Shown piece after piece: positions 16,625 to 25,354 of a stretch of 64,000 bases of DNA; position 1 is the stretch's first letter, and each line of letters starts with the position of its first letter. Under the pieces are notes generated by a model. That model was not told the DNA's origin. It ran no database searches and saw only the letters and a list, made by a program, of their open reading frames with translations. The stretch is taken from contig NC_019771.1 of assembly GCF_000317695.1 (NCBI RefSeq), forward strand, positions 1,864,001 through 1,928,000. Reading direction: 5' to 3'. The stretch is from Anabaena cylindrica PCC 7122. Its GTDB lineage: Bacteria; Cyanobacteriota; Cyanobacteriia; Cyanobacteriales; Nostocaceae. The position numbers were made by a program, and so were the translations under genes.

Positions 16625-18433
16625 ATGACCATTGACAGCCACACAAATCAACTTATACCACAAAAACCGACTCATATCAACATCTTAATTGTTGACGATG
16701 TTCTGGAAAATATTCGTCTCCTCTCCAGTATTTTGGAGCGCAATGGATACCAGACTCGTAAGGCACTCAGTGGCACAATGGCAATTACCGCAACTGTAGC
16801 GGCTCCACCTAGTCTAATTTTATTAGATATCAGAATGCCGGATATGAATGGTTATCAGGTTTGTCAAGAACTGAAATCAAATCCCAAGACGGCTCATATT
16901 CCCATCATTTTTTTAAGTGCAGCAGATGATGTTGCTGATAAAGTCCAGGCTTTTCAAGTAGGTGGTGCAGACTATATTACCAAACCATTCCATATAGAAG
17001 AAGTATTAGCACGGGTTCAACATCAACTGACAATCATTAAAGCTCAACAAACAATTTGCGATCTTAATGCACAGTTAGAGGAACGAGTAAAAGAACGTAC
17101 CCAACAGCTAGAAATCGCCAATTCCCAACTTGCAGAAATGGCTTTTCAAGATCCATTGACTAAGCTACCTAACCGTGCATTGTTAATGGAGCGACTTTGG
17201 CAAGCTATCAAAGAACAAGAGTCAAATTCTGATTATCAATTTTCTGTATTTTATTTGGATTGCGATCGCTTTAAAATTATCAACGACTCTTTAGGACATC
17301 CAGTAGGAGATGAGCTACTGATTGCCGTTTCTCAACGTCTCAAATCCCTTTTACATCCAGAAGATGTCTTGGCACGTTTAGGAGGTGATGAATTTGTTCT
17401 CTTGCTCACCAGACTCTCTGATCCTGTTAAAATTATTCACATAGCCGAAGGAATTTCTAACCATTTTGCCCACCCCTTTTATCTCCAAGAGCGAGAAATT
17501 TTTCTCTCATTTAGCATTGGCATTGTTGCCGACTGCTCAACTTACTCTGACCCTGATGCTTTGCTGCGAGATGCCGATATAGCCATGTATCAAGCCAAAT
17601 TCGCAGGTAAGGACCAATACCAAATCTTCGCAGCGACAATGCATCAAACTGCTTGTGAACGATTACAAATGGAGACAGATTTACGGAAAGCCATTCAACA
17701 ACAAGAGTTTGTTCTCAATTATCAACCCATTATTAATCTGGCAACAGGCAAAATTATAGGTGCTGAAGCCCTGATTCGCTGGAATCATCCTACTCAAGGA
17801 TGTATTGCTCCAGTAGAATTTATCCCTATTGCAGAAGAAACAGGTTTGATTTTAAAACTAGGTCACTGGGTACTTAAAGAAGCTTGTGAGCAACTTCGTC
17901 TCTGGCAGCAACAACAGATTGTAGATTTATCATTTACCATCAGCGTTAATATATCAGCTTACCAGTTTTCTCAATCTAACCTTGTTGAGCAAATTGATAA
18001 TATCTTGATAGAAAGTCAACTTTCGCCAAAATGCTTAAAGCTAGAAATCACTGAAACAGCCATCATGGAAAATTTTGCCTCTGCTGCTAATATTATTTCT
18101 AATTTGCGAGAACGACATATTCAATTAAGTATAGATGATTTTGGCACAGGCTATTCATCACTCAGCTATTTGCATTATTTTCCTGTTGATAACCTCAAAA
18201 TTGACCGCTCATTTATTCAGCATTTAACTGAAAAATCTGATAGTTTGGGATTGGTAACTGCAATTATCCAAATTGCCAAAACAATGGGCATGACTCTCAT
18301 AGCCGAAGGAATTGAAACTGCTGAACAACTAAGCCAACTGCAACTATTAGATTGTCATTTTGGTCAAGGCTACTTTTTTTCTGAACCTCTAGATTCTGAC
18401 AATCTAGCTAAATTAATATCGACAAATTTTTAA
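16625..18433 (+). CDS. Response regulator with GGDEF and EAL domains (cyclic-di-GMP metabolism)
   Basis: The 602-residue protein has a receiver (about 18-135; ILIVDD, LILLDIRMPDMNGYQ with the phosphoacceptor Asp, and the ITKPF lysine), a short coiled coil, a diguanylate cyclase domain (about 175-335; intact RLGGDEF) and a phosphodiesterase domain (about 350-600; EALIRWNHP, DDFGTGYSS and AEGIET). Key residues of both catalytic domains look intact, so it could both make and break cyclic-di-GMP, or one domain may be regulatory. AAGGTAA lies before the start. Its place right after the ethylene-receptor-like kinase suggests it receives phosphate from that kinase and turns the signal into a second-messenger change, often tied to motility or biofilm. 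Confidence 0.93.
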   Translation: MTIDSHTNQLIPQKPTHINILIVDDVLENIRLLSSILERNGYQTRKALSGTMAITATVAAPPSLILLDIRMPDMNGYQVCQELKSNPKTAHIPIIFLSAADDVADKVQAFQVGGADYITKPFHIEEVLARVQHQLTIIKAQQTICDLNAQLEERVKERTQQLEIANSQLAEMAFQDPLTKLPNRALLMERLWQAIKEQESNSDYQFSVFYLDCDRFKIINDSLGHPVGDELLIAVSQRLKSLLHPEDVLARLGGDEFVLLLTRLSDPVKIIHIAEGISNHFAHPFYLQEREIFLSFSIGIVADCSTYSDPDALLRDADIAMYQAKFAGKDQYQIFAATMHQTACERLQMETDLRKAIQQQEFVLNYQPIINLATGKIIGAEALIRWNHPTQGCIAPVEFIPIAEETGLILKLGHWVLKEACEQLRLWQQQQIVDLSFTISVNISAYQFSQSNLVEQIDNILIESQLSPKCLKLEITETAIMENFASAANIISNLRERHIQLSIDDFGTGYSSLSYLHYFPVDNLKIDRSFIQHLTEKSDSLGLVTAIIQIAKTMGMTLIAEGIETAEQLSQLQLLDCHFGQGYFFSEPLDSDNLAKLISTNF

Positions 18434-18543
18434 TAATCTCATCAATAACCAATGAGTTCTTAATGGTACAAGCCCCGGATTTTTTCGTGGGGTCAATCCA
18501 AAATTCACAATTGTCTAATTTTTGTTTTTACTTAAAAAAAACC

Positions 18544-19833
18544 ATGAATATGCGTCCACAAAATAACGCATTTATAGCGGATATTCTCATTGTTGACGAC
18601 AAACTTGAAAATATTCGTTTTTTATCCGATTTTCTATCTAAAGAAAATTATCAAATTCGGAAAGCAATCAACGGACAAGCAGCATTAATGGCTGTTAATT
18701 CACTTCTTCCTGATTTGATACTTTTAGATATCAATATGCCAGGAATTGGAGGTTATGAAGTATGTAAATATTTAAAAAATGACCCCAAAACTAGTTCAAC
18801 TCCCGTGATTTTTCTAAGTGCTGGCAATGAAGTTGATGATAAGGTTCGTGCCTTTGAAGTTGGAGGTATTGACTACATTACTAAACCATTTCATTTAGAA
18901 GAAGTACTAGCCAGAGTAAGAACTCAATTAAAAATCCAAAATTTACAAAAGGATTTAATATCCAGCAATGAAAAACTACAGACTATGTTTCTGTCATTAC
19001 AAAATGCCCAATCTGAACTTATTCAAAAAGAAAATCTCATTAATGCCAGCCGAATTGCAGCCGGAATTTCTCATGAGATTAATAACCCACTCAGTTTCAT
19101 TCTTTGTAATATTAATCCTGCTTCTGAATATAGCGAACAATTAATTAATCTGATTCGACTTTATCAAAAATCATTTCCAGATGCAACTCCACAAATCAAA
19201 AATTTTATGGCAGAAATTGAGCTGGATTTTCTGCTTCCAGATTTCACAAGAATTCTTCATTCTATTCGCACCGGAGCAGAACGAATTCGCTCAGTCATTC
19301 AAGCTCTACATATTTTTTATCGTCTTGATAAATCAGGGATAAAAATATTTGATATTCACGAAAATATCGATAGCACTATCGTCACATTAGGTTATCAATT
19401 TAAAATAAAAGATGATTTACCTAATATTTCTATTATCAAAGACTATGTAGATATTCCAGAATTCACTGGTTATGTAAATCTATTCAACCAAGCAATAATA
19501 AATCTCTTGCAAAATTCTATTGATGCCCTGGAAGCAAAAATAAATTTAAATCTTGATAATTCATTTCAACCTACAATTTGGATTCATACACACACTACAG
19601 ACAATAAAATAATCATCAGTATTAAAGACAATGGCATAGGAGTTGCCGCAGAAAATAGATCTAGTCTATTTCAGCCATTTTTTACGACAAAATTAGTTGG
19701 TAAAAAATATGGATTAGGTTTATTTACTACCTACCAAATTATTAATGATCTTCATCAAGGTAATTTAATTTATCATAATTGTCCTGAAGGAGGCTCAGAA
19801 TTTGTGATTGAACTTCCAATCTCAAAATTGTAA
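18544..19833 (+). CDS. Receiver-histidine kinase (REC-HisKA-HATPase)
   Basis: From the ATG at 18544 (MNMRPQNN) the product is about 429 residues; an ATG at 18463 in the same frame would add 27 residues of low-complexity sequence and is less convincing, as neither has a strong ribosome site. An N-terminal receiver (ILIVDDK; LILLDINMPGIGGYE; YITKPF) is followed by a coiled coil and a kinase with ISHEINNPLSF as the phosphoacceptor box. The ATPase domain has INLLQNSIDALE, KDNGIGV and a KYGLGLFTTYQI G2 box. The receiver closely resembles that of the preceding gene (both DKVxAFxVGGxDYITKPF), suggesting duplication. It is the third gene of the signalling operon and may extend the phosphorelay. Confidence 0.88.
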   Translation: MNMRPQNNAFIADILIVDDKLENIRFLSDFLSKENYQIRKAINGQAALMAVNSLLPDLILLDINMPGIGGYEVCKYLKNDPKTSSTPVIFLSAGNEVDDKVRAFEVGGIDYITKPFHLEEVLARVRTQLKIQNLQKDLISSNEKLQTMFLSLQNAQSELIQKENLINASRIAAGISHEINNPLSFILCNINPASEYSEQLINLIRLYQKSFPDATPQIKNFMAEIELDFLLPDFTRILHSIRTGAERIRSVIQALHIFYRLDKSGIKIFDIHENIDSTIVTLGYQFKIKDDLPNISIIKDYVDIPEFTGYVNLFNQAIINLLQNSIDALEAKINLNLDNSFQPTIWIHTHTTDNKIIISIKDNGIGVAAENRSSLFQPFFTTKLVGKKYGLGLFTTYQIINDLHQGNLIYHNCPEGGSEFVIELPISKL

Positions 19834-19848
19834 AATTATGGTAAAGAC

Positions 19849-20108
19849 ATACAGCAGGAGTCAGGATTCAGGAGTCAGAAGTCAGGAGTAGAACTGGCTT
19901 TGTGTATAGGTTTCAATTTAGATTTTGTACCTCCTAACTACGCAAACTGCTGTATCAAGAGTTTGAAGGTTAAAAAGGTGAATCAGGTTCAAGGAATAAG
20001 CGTTGAAACTATCAAAAACTTATCACTTGACCAAATTCAAGACTATTCTTCTAATCCGAACTCCTAACTCCTGACTCCTGACTCCGAACTCCGAACTCCT
20101 GACTCCTA
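19849..20108 (+). repeat. Repeat-filled gap: family E copy 1 and heptamer arrays
   Basis: Positions 19849-19931 carry family E (ACAGCAGGAGTCAGGA ... AACTGGCTT ... GGTTTCAATTTAGAT), which recurs in reverse at 38074-38137. At 20057-20108 there are tandem ACTCCTG/ACTCCGA heptamers, the reverse complement of the AGGAGTC unit. No gene is seen. Confidence 0.8.
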
Positions 20109-20111
20109 GCC

Positions 20112-21164
20112 CTACTTATTACTCAATGATGCTCTCAATAAATCCCGATGTAAAAAAGCTCCATTTACTAAAGATTGTATTTTCTCAGATGATAATGCTT
20201 CGCTATTGTGATAATATTGAATCCAGGTTTTACTCATTAAATCTACATCAGTTGGTAAATCCTTTAAATCCCATCCAGGTATTTCTAAATCTTCCATCAA
20301 ATGGTTAACCTTGGGGTCATAACTCAAAGCAAAACAACGACAACCTTCACTAGCTGCCATAATTAAACTGTGTAGACGCATCCCTATTGCCATTTCTACA
20401 CCACGAAATATACCTTTTAAAAGTTGTGGATCTTCTGCACAGATAATTTTACTAACATCTTTTAATTGCAGTTGAATTTTTTCTGCAATATCTAAATCTT
20501 CACTTTTTTGAAAAGGCAATAATAAAATAAATGCTTGGGTAGCTTGTTGTAAATCAACTAAGGCATGGATTAAATTTGCTAACCGAGTTTCTGTAAGTTG
20601 GGGATGATTTCTTAAAATAACGGCAATTCTAGGTTTTGGTAAATCTGCTAATTCTGTTACTGGTTTAGATTCTAAAGCCCAAACTGGATCAGGTGCAAGA
20701 ATATGAGGTATGCCCCAATTTGATAATAAAGCCGCACTAGAGCGATCGCGTACACTGATTTTAGTACAAAGAGCAAAATTTCGCTTTGCTAACCAACGAG
20801 TTTGCGATCGCAATAAAGGCCCTATTCCCTGTCCCCAAGCTACAGTTTTCAAACCCATCGCTTGAGCTAAAGCCATTAATCCCCCATAATAAAAAGGGCT
20901 AATGCTGCTAGTCGCATCCTGCATTAAACTTCCACCACCCCAGATGAAAGCATCACAGGAACGCAAAGCTTTGATAATCTGCAAAAACGCCATACGGTTG
21001 TAACTTTCCACACCATAACGCTTTTTAGTTTCCTCAGGATTCCCAGAAAGCACCACAGGCGTTACATCAGGTGGTAGCATTTGCAGAAGTGTCGCCAACA
21101 AAGCTTCATCACCACCATTACCTTTACCGTAATACCCAGACAATAACGCCCGTATCTTCACCAT
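20112..21164 (-). CDS. csaB: Polysaccharide pyruvyl transferase CsaB
   Basis: CsaB adds pyruvate ketals to cell-wall polysaccharide, creating the sites to which SLH-domain proteins attach. The 350-residue length is normal. The N-terminal half has SGYYGKGNGGDEALL, the GT-B-like nucleotide region of the family, then AFIWGGGSLMQDATS and VAWGQGIGPL. The C-terminal half has GMRLHSLIMAA and CRCFALSYDPKV. These are all characteristic of the PS_pyruv_trans family. It is a cytoplasmic enzyme. SLH-bearing proteins (two porins and one secreted protein) lie 9-15 kb downstream, a plausible but unlinked functional connection. It is divergent from the DUF2499 gene, with only about 30 bases between starts. 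Confidence 0.92.
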   Translation of the reverse strand: MVKIRALLSGYYGKGNGGDEALLATLLQMLPPDVTPVVLSGNPEETKKRYGVESYNRMAFLQIIKALRSCDAFIWGGGSLMQDATSSISPFYYGGLMALAQAMGLKTVAWGQGIGPLLRSQTRWLAKRNFALCTKISVRDRSSAALLSNWGIPHILAPDPVWALESKPVTELADLPKPRIAVILRNHPQLTETRLANLIHALVDLQQATQAFILLLPFQKSEDLDIAEKIQLQLKDVSKIICAEDPQLLKGIFRGVEMAIGMRLHSLIMAASEGCRCFALSYDPKVNHLMEDLEIPGWDLKDLPTDVDLMSKTWIQYYHNSEALSSEKIQSLVNGAFLHRDLLRASLSNK

Positions 21165-21197
21165 TTTAAATTTTAGATTTTGAATTTTGAATTAATT

Positions 21198-21533
21198 ATG
21201 CACGCTCTTTCGATTCCCACCTGGATAATTCATATTTCTAGCGTCATTGAGTGGATAGTCGCTATTTGGTTAATTTGGACTTATGGTGAACTCACAAAAA
21301 ACCGTAGTTGGTGGGGATTGTCCTTTGCCATGTTACCAGCTTTAATCAGCGCCATGTGTGCTTGCACTTGGCATTATTTCGACAACGCCGAATCGCTAGA
21401 ATGGATAGTGACGCTGCAAGCTGCCATGACATTAGTTGGTAATTTTACCCTTTGGGCAGCAGCGGTGTGGATTTGGCGTTCTACCAAGTCTACAAACCCA
21501 GTTGAGCCAAAAACTATCAAATCAGAGCAATGA
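21198..21533 (+). CDS. DUF2499 family membrane protein
   Basis: The ATG at 21198 (MHALSIPTWIIHISSVIEW) matches the family's usual start; the frame extends to a TTG at 21180, which is not needed. The 111-residue product has three hydrophobic segments: the N-terminal helix, LSFAMLPALISAMCACTWHYF, and VTLQAAMTLVGNFTLWAAAVW. DUF2499 proteins occur in cyanobacteria and plastids, and their function is unknown. It overlaps the following DUF3593 gene by four bases (ATGA), so the two are translationally coupled, a conserved pairing in cyanobacteria. Confidence 0.88.
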   Translation: MHALSIPTWIIHISSVIEWIVAIWLIWTYGELTKNRSWWGLSFAMLPALISAMCACTWHYFDNAESLEWIVTLQAAMTLVGNFTLWAAAVWIWRSTKSTNPVEPKTIKSEQ

Positions 21534-21874
21534 TATCAAAAGAAACCCTTTTTGCCCTTTCTCTGTTTCCCTATTTGGGTTTCTTGTGGTTTATCAGCCG
21601 CAGTCCGCAAATGCCACGTTTAGCCCTATATGGATTTTACGGTACTTTGGTATTCGTCGGCGTTACTATCCCCGCAGGTATTTATGCCAAAGTCGCTTAT
21701 GGAGAACAATTAGCCAATATAGATTGGTTACATGGTGGTGCAGAGGTCTTTTTAACTCTTGCCAACATTGTACTAGTGTTAGGTTTTCGCCAAGCAGTGC
21801 GAGATTTAGGTGACAGGCAGGAAACGCAGGGGGCAGGGGGCAGGGAGCAGGAGAAAGATAATTATTTACTGTAA
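21530..21874 (+). CDS. DUF3593 family membrane protein with repeat-encoded tail
   Basis: The 114-residue protein has three hydrophobic segments (ETLFALSLFPYLGFLWFISR, ALYGFYGTLVFVGVTIPAG and VFLTLANIVLVLGF) and the GEQLANIDWLHGGAE loop typical of DUF3593. Function is unknown; the family goes with DUF2499 in photosynthetic lineages. After AVRDL the sequence becomes DRQETQGAGGREQEKDNYLL, encoded by a GGGGGCA-type tandem repeat at about 21826-21855. The last 20 residues are therefore probably a product of repeat expansion rather than the ancestral C-terminus. Confidence 0.88.
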   Translation: MISKETLFALSLFPYLGFLWFISRSPQMPRLALYGFYGTLVFVGVTIPAGIYAKVAYGEQLANIDWLHGGAEVFLTLANIVLVLGFRQAVRDLGDRQETQGAGGREQEKDNYLL

Positions 21875-21910
21875 GCAATCACAATCACGGATTTCAGCTT
21901 TTTTTAGCAC

Positions 21911-21957
21911 CTTACCAATTACCAATTACCCATTACCCATTACCCATTACCAATTAT
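21911..21957 (+). repeat. CCAATTA/CCCATTA heptamer array abutting hisA
   Basis: Six or more tandem ACCAATT/ACCCATT units end directly on the hisA ATG at 21956, leaving no room for a normal Shine-Dalgarno sequence. Confidence 0.85.
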
Positions 21958-22729
21958 GGAAGTAATACCAGCAATTGATTTACTCGAAGGTCGTTGTGTG
22001 CGACTTTATAAAGGAGACTATGAGCGATCGCAAGTATTTAGCGAAAACCCCGTCGAAGTTGCCAAACTATGGGCAGAACAAGGTGCGACAAGATTGCATT
22101 TAGTTGATTTAGATGGCGCAAAAGCCGGAAAAATCGTTAACTTAGCCGCAATTGAAGCTATCACTAACGCGGTTTCTATCCCCATTGAAGTAGGTGGGGG
22201 ATTGCGCGATCGCTCCAGTGTGCAACAATTATTTAATCTCGGCGTAAATTGGGCAATTCTCGGCACCGTTGCTGTCGAACAACCCCAGCTAGTTCAACAA
22301 CTCTGTCAAGAATTTCCCCAACAGATTATAGTTGGCATAGATGCCCGTAATGGTTTAGTTGCAACTCGCGGTTGGTTAGAAACCTCTGAAATTTTAGCCA
22401 CCCAACTCGCTACCCAAATGCAAGAACTAGGTGCAGCAGCCATTATTTACACCGATATCAACCGTGATGGTACTTTAGAAGGGCCAAATCTGGACGCATT
22501 ACGAGAACTCGCAGCTGCAATTTCCATTCCTATCATCGCTTCTGGTGGTGTAAGTTCAATTACCGACTTGTTAAGTTTATTAGCCTTAGAACCCCAAGGT
22601 GTAACAGGCGTAATAGTTGGCAAAGCTTTGTATACTGAAGATATTATCCTCAAAGAAGCATTACGTGCGATCGGACCAGGACGCATTCAAGATATTCCAC
22701 CCAACTTAGATTTTTCTAGCTTTGCTTGA
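21956..22729 (+). CDS. hisA: Phosphoribosylformimino-AICAR ribotide isomerase
   Basis: HisA opens the ribose ring of ProFAR to PRFAR, the fourth step of histidine synthesis. The 257-residue TIM-barrel protein starts [20 protein letters not shown], with the catalytic Asp8 in AIDLLEG. It then shows [11 protein letters not shown] for phosphate binding, IVGIDARNG with the second catalytic Asp (about residue 129), [13 protein letters not shown], and ASGGVSS for the second phosphate site. Everything expected is present and the length is normal. The ATG follows a tandem-repeat array. It may be transcribed with the two upstream membrane-protein genes, though the repeat makes this uncertain. No other his gene is nearby, as is usual in cyanobacteria. 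Confidence 0.96.
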   Translation: MEVIPAIDLLEGRCVRLYKGDYERSQVFSENPVEVAKLWAEQGATRLHLVDLDGAKAGKIVNLAAIEAITNAVSIPIEVGGGLRDRSSVQQLFNLGVNWAILGTVAVEQPQLVQQLCQEFPQQIIVGIDARNGLVATRGWLETSEILATQLATQMQELGAAAIIYTDINRDGTLEGPNLDALRELAAAISIPIIASGGVSSITDLLSLLALEPQGVTGVIVGKALYTEDIILKEALRAIGPGRIQDIPPNLDFSSFA

Positions 22730-22803
22730 ACATTCCAGATTTCGGGAATAATTTATCTTACTTTTGTAGATAAAATTATCATCGAAGGTCAAGGTGAATT
22801 CCG

Positions 22804-22914
22804 ATGTCTAACCAAAAAGCAACTTCTAAGCCAAAGCTTAAAACACAGCAGATATACACAAAAGCTAAAAAACCTCAGCCTCCTAAAGGACTAGGAAAAC
22901 CAAAAACAGAATAG
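22804..22914 (+). CDS. Small basic Lys/Pro-rich protein (36 residues), tentative
   Basis: A short frame, starting MSNQKATSKPKLKTQQIYTK and ending GLGKPKTE, begins 74 bases after hisA and is preceded by CAAGGTGAA, a fair ribosome site. The product is strongly basic, with many Lys, Gln and Pro and no hydrophobic core. Similar tiny basic proteins exist in Nostoc genomes, but no family can be assigned. Its composition differs from random intergenic DNA here, which supports a real gene, but the length makes the call weak. Confidence 0.4.
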   Translation: MSNQKATSKPKLKTQQIYTKAKKPQPPKGLGKPKTE

Positions 22915-22931
22915 ACCCCTCCGAAAAAAAA

Positions 22932-22961
22932 TGTAGAGACGTTCCATGGAACGTCTCTACA
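22932..22961 (+). repeat. Family F palindrome, copy 1 (30-bp perfect)
   Basis: A perfect 30-base palindrome with left arm TGTAGAGACGTTCCA and its exact complement. Degenerate copies lie at 25325-25354 and 36444-36473. A linked tail, ATTTAAATTCGGTCGAT (22983-22999), also appears at about 10996-11012. This is the widespread cyanobacterial GTAGAGACG hairpin repeat. Confidence 0.85.
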
Positions 22962-23030
22962 AGGATTAGAGGATATGCATTATTTAAATTCGGTCGATGT
23001 CTAACCAAATATAAAAATGTAAAGCCGGAA

Positions 23031-24110
23031 TTATTTATTTTTTACCTGACTTTTTGCCTGTTCTAAGGCTATCTCTTTAATAGCCTGATATGAATTTACA
23101 TTTGCAGTTCCTTCAATTGCTTTAACAGCTAAATCTTGAACTTGTTTGAGGGCAGATTCTAACTGTTTAGATAGGTTCTGTAGTCGAGTTTCCTGATTAG
23201 TAATGGTCAATTCTAAAGATTGTAACCTTTGTTCATAAAAACGTTTTTGTCCTTCTACTTCTTTAGCATTTAAATCGGCTTTTACTTTCGCTTGATAACT
23301 AGCAATACCTTTACCCTCCTCAGTTGCTTTTTTAATTGCAGCTTCTTTATCTTTCGGGAAAGCCTCTACCTTAGTTTTCAATTCTTCAAATTGCTTTTCT
23401 CCTTCAGAAATTGTTTTTTCTCGTTCAGTCCATTGTTTTTCTGTTACTTGTTGCAATTCTTCCAGTTCTTTATATAAAACTTTCTGCTGCTGTTCATATT
23501 CATCACTCGCTAATTTACGTTGGAGTTCTAAATCATATTTATACTCTGCTGCGTCCCGTTGTCGAGTTCTGTTGAGATTATCATTCCGTTCTTTAATTGT
23601 CCGTTGATGTTCCTCCTGTTCTTTTGTCCAAGTATTCCTCAGTTCTAATATTTCTTGTGATAAAACCTCATAGCGTTCACTATATTCTTCATGATAAGCT
23701 TTTTCATTTTCATCATAAGACTCAATTAGAGTATCTAAAATATTTTCAGATACTTCTAAGTTATGTAGTTGGGATAATTGTTGAATTTCAGTGGTTACAG
23801 ATTCCCCAATTTCTGCTAATTTAGAAGCTTTTGTACTAAGCTGTTCTGATAATTCATTTGCAGCACCACCAAAACCTAGCTGAATTTTCATCAAGCTATC
23901 AATAGTGTTATTCATCTTTTGCTGAATACTAGTAGGCTGAGTCATAACTGGTTTAGGTTCTGCTTTTGGTTTTTCTTGAGGTACAGACTGGGGTTCTTTT
24001 TGTGCTTTTGACAATTCTGTTTTAAGAGCAACTTGTTCTTTGACTAAATCCTCATAAGCCTGAAGAATTTCCGCTTTTGTGTTTTTATCAGTTGGTTTTT
24101 TTGCTACCAT
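23031..24110 (-). CDS. Long coiled-coil protein, unknown; paralogue of the upstream gene
   Basis: The 359-residue protein is almost wholly predicted helix with heptad patterning and very high Glu, Lys and Gln. Residues 1-60 are a Lys/Pro/Gln-rich head (KAEPKPVMTQ); about 65-120 hold the more conserved segment SLMKIQLGFGGAANELSEQL; the rest is coiled coil to the end, closing with LQNLSKQLESALKQVQDLAV. There is no signal peptide, membrane segment, Walker motif or DNA-binding motif, so it is not an SMC ATPase. A structural or filament-forming cytoplasmic role is plausible but unproven. AGAGG precedes its start. It lies 95 bases downstream of a gene of the same build, pointing to tandem duplication. 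Confidence 0.8.
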   Translation of the reverse strand: MVAKKPTDKNTKAEILQAYEDLVKEQVALKTELSKAQKEPQSVPQEKPKAEPKPVMTQPTSIQQKMNNTIDSLMKIQLGFGGAANELSEQLSTKASKLAEIGESVTTEIQQLSQLHNLEVSENILDTLIESYDENEKAYHEEYSERYEVLSQEILELRNTWTKEQEEHQRTIKERNDNLNRTRQRDAAEYKYDLELQRKLASDEYEQQQKVLYKELEELQQVTEKQWTEREKTISEGEKQFEELKTKVEAFPKDKEAAIKKATEEGKGIASYQAKVKADLNAKEVEGQKRFYEQRLQSLELTITNQETRLQNLSKQLESALKQVQDLAVKAIEGTANVNSYQAIKEIALEQAKSQVKNK

Positions 24111-24205
24111 AATTAACCTCTAAAAAATATTAAACTATCTAACTAACGTTTGTAGGTTGGGTTGACGTAAGGAAACCCAACATTATCAACATTCAGAACT
24201 AAGCA

Positions 24206-25189
24206 CTATTTAGAATTTGAACTATCAAAAGCTCTCATTGCCAAATCTTGCGCTTGTGTAAGAGCGGTTTGCAGTTGAGTAGAAATACCTTCAATTTGCT
24301 GAATCTGTTTCTGAATTGTTTCTTCCAGAGATTGAATTTTAGCTTCATAACTCTGTTTTGTAGATTCCCATTCTTTTTCAAATAAATCAGCTTCAACTTT
24401 TGCTTTTTGGCTAGTGTCTTTAATTGCATCTTCTCTAGATTTCTTAATTGCTTCTTCCAATTCAGTAGGAAATGCAGCAACTTTCTTTTGATATTCAGTG
24501 ACTAGGGGTTGACGTTCAGTGAGGATTTTTTCTCTTTCTGCCCAATCTTTTTCTTTCTGTTGGGTATTTTCTTGTATTTCCAGTTCTAACTTACGTTTTA
24601 TAGCTTGATAAGTATCTGTATTTAGTTTGTGAGTATTTTCTAATTTATATTGATATTCTTCTTGTTCCTGCTGACGTTCTTTAGCTAATAACTCAATATA
24701 TGCTTGCAGTTTTTCTGCAAATTCAGCTTGCTCTTTTTGCCATTCTTTACGCTTGAGAGCAACTTCTTTTTCTAGTGATTCCCGTTTATTAGCCGTATCT
24801 TGTTCTAAAATTCTTAACTTTTCTTGATGTTCTTGCGTAAAAATATCTAATGTATCTGCTACAACTCTAATTTGCTGTAGTTCTTGTAGACGTTGAGTTT
24901 CTATTTCTATGGCTTGATTGAGTTCATCTAATTTAGAGTTTTCTTGAGCTAATTTTTCAGAAAGTGCGTTAACGATGCTACCAAATTCTAATTGTAAGTC
25001 AGCTAAACCTTTAACAATACTATCAACGGTGTAGGTAGAAGCTGCTGTTAAAATTTCTTGGTTTTTGGCTTTTTCTGCTTCCTCTTGTTTTGTGGCTATT
25101 TTGGCTTCTAGTTTTTTTCTTTCTGCACGAATTTGTTGAAATTCCTGTACTAGTTGTTGTTTGCTGTCTTTGATTACACTTGCGGTCAT
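24206..25189 (-). CDS. Long coiled-coil protein, unknown; paralogue of the downstream gene
   Basis: The 327-residue protein is dominated by coiled coil. Its conserved core, SIVKGLADLQLEFGSIVNAL, aligns with the SLMKIQLGFGGAANEL segment of the next gene. Both end in a matching block (here IQQIEGISTQLQTALTQAQD and LAMRAF). Middle portions share the pattern of KEWQKEQAE and KDWAEREKILTE (KTWTKEQEE- and KQWTEREKTISEG-like in the paralogue). Sequence identity is low to moderate, so the duplication is old. A GGAG ribosome site precedes the ATG. Both are probably expressed as one unit. Function unknown. Confidence 0.8.
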   Translation of the reverse strand: MTASVIKDSKQQLVQEFQQIRAERKKLEAKIATKQEEAEKAKNQEILTAASTYTVDSIVKGLADLQLEFGSIVNALSEKLAQENSKLDELNQAIEIETQRLQELQQIRVVADTLDIFTQEHQEKLRILEQDTANKRESLEKEVALKRKEWQKEQAEFAEKLQAYIELLAKERQQEQEEYQYKLENTHKLNTDTYQAIKRKLELEIQENTQQKEKDWAEREKILTERQPLVTEYQKKVAAFPTELEEAIKKSREDAIKDTSQKAKVEADLFEKEWESTKQSYEAKIQSLEETIQKQIQQIEGISTQLQTALTQAQDLAMRAFDSSNSK

Positions 25190-25324
25190 ATTTCAACTCC
25201 AGGAAATAGGTAATGATTACATGGGTAGTACAGATATACAAAATATACCCTATGCAGACATAAGATTAGCTTTTCAAACGGCGTTTTTAACTCAGTATAA
25301 ATACTAAATATCTCCGAAAAAGAA

Positions 25325-25354
25325 TGTAGAGACATTTCATGGAACGTCTTTACG
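25325..25354 (+). repeat. Family F palindrome, copy 2 (in the 539-base gap 25190-25728)
   Basis: TGTAGAGACATTTCATGG, followed by its imperfect complement, repeats the 22932 palindrome with a few changes. Downstream, CGCATATTTAATTTCTACAG resembles the linked tail of copy 1. The rest of the gap is A/T-rich and must contain the sphR promoter; tandem Pho-box octamers were looked for and none was convincing. Confidence 0.75.

Noticed and set aside
22932..22961. Palindrome considered as an operator for the coiled-coil genes
   Set aside because: The same palindrome occurs at 25325 and 36444 beside unrelated genes, so it is a dispersed repeat.
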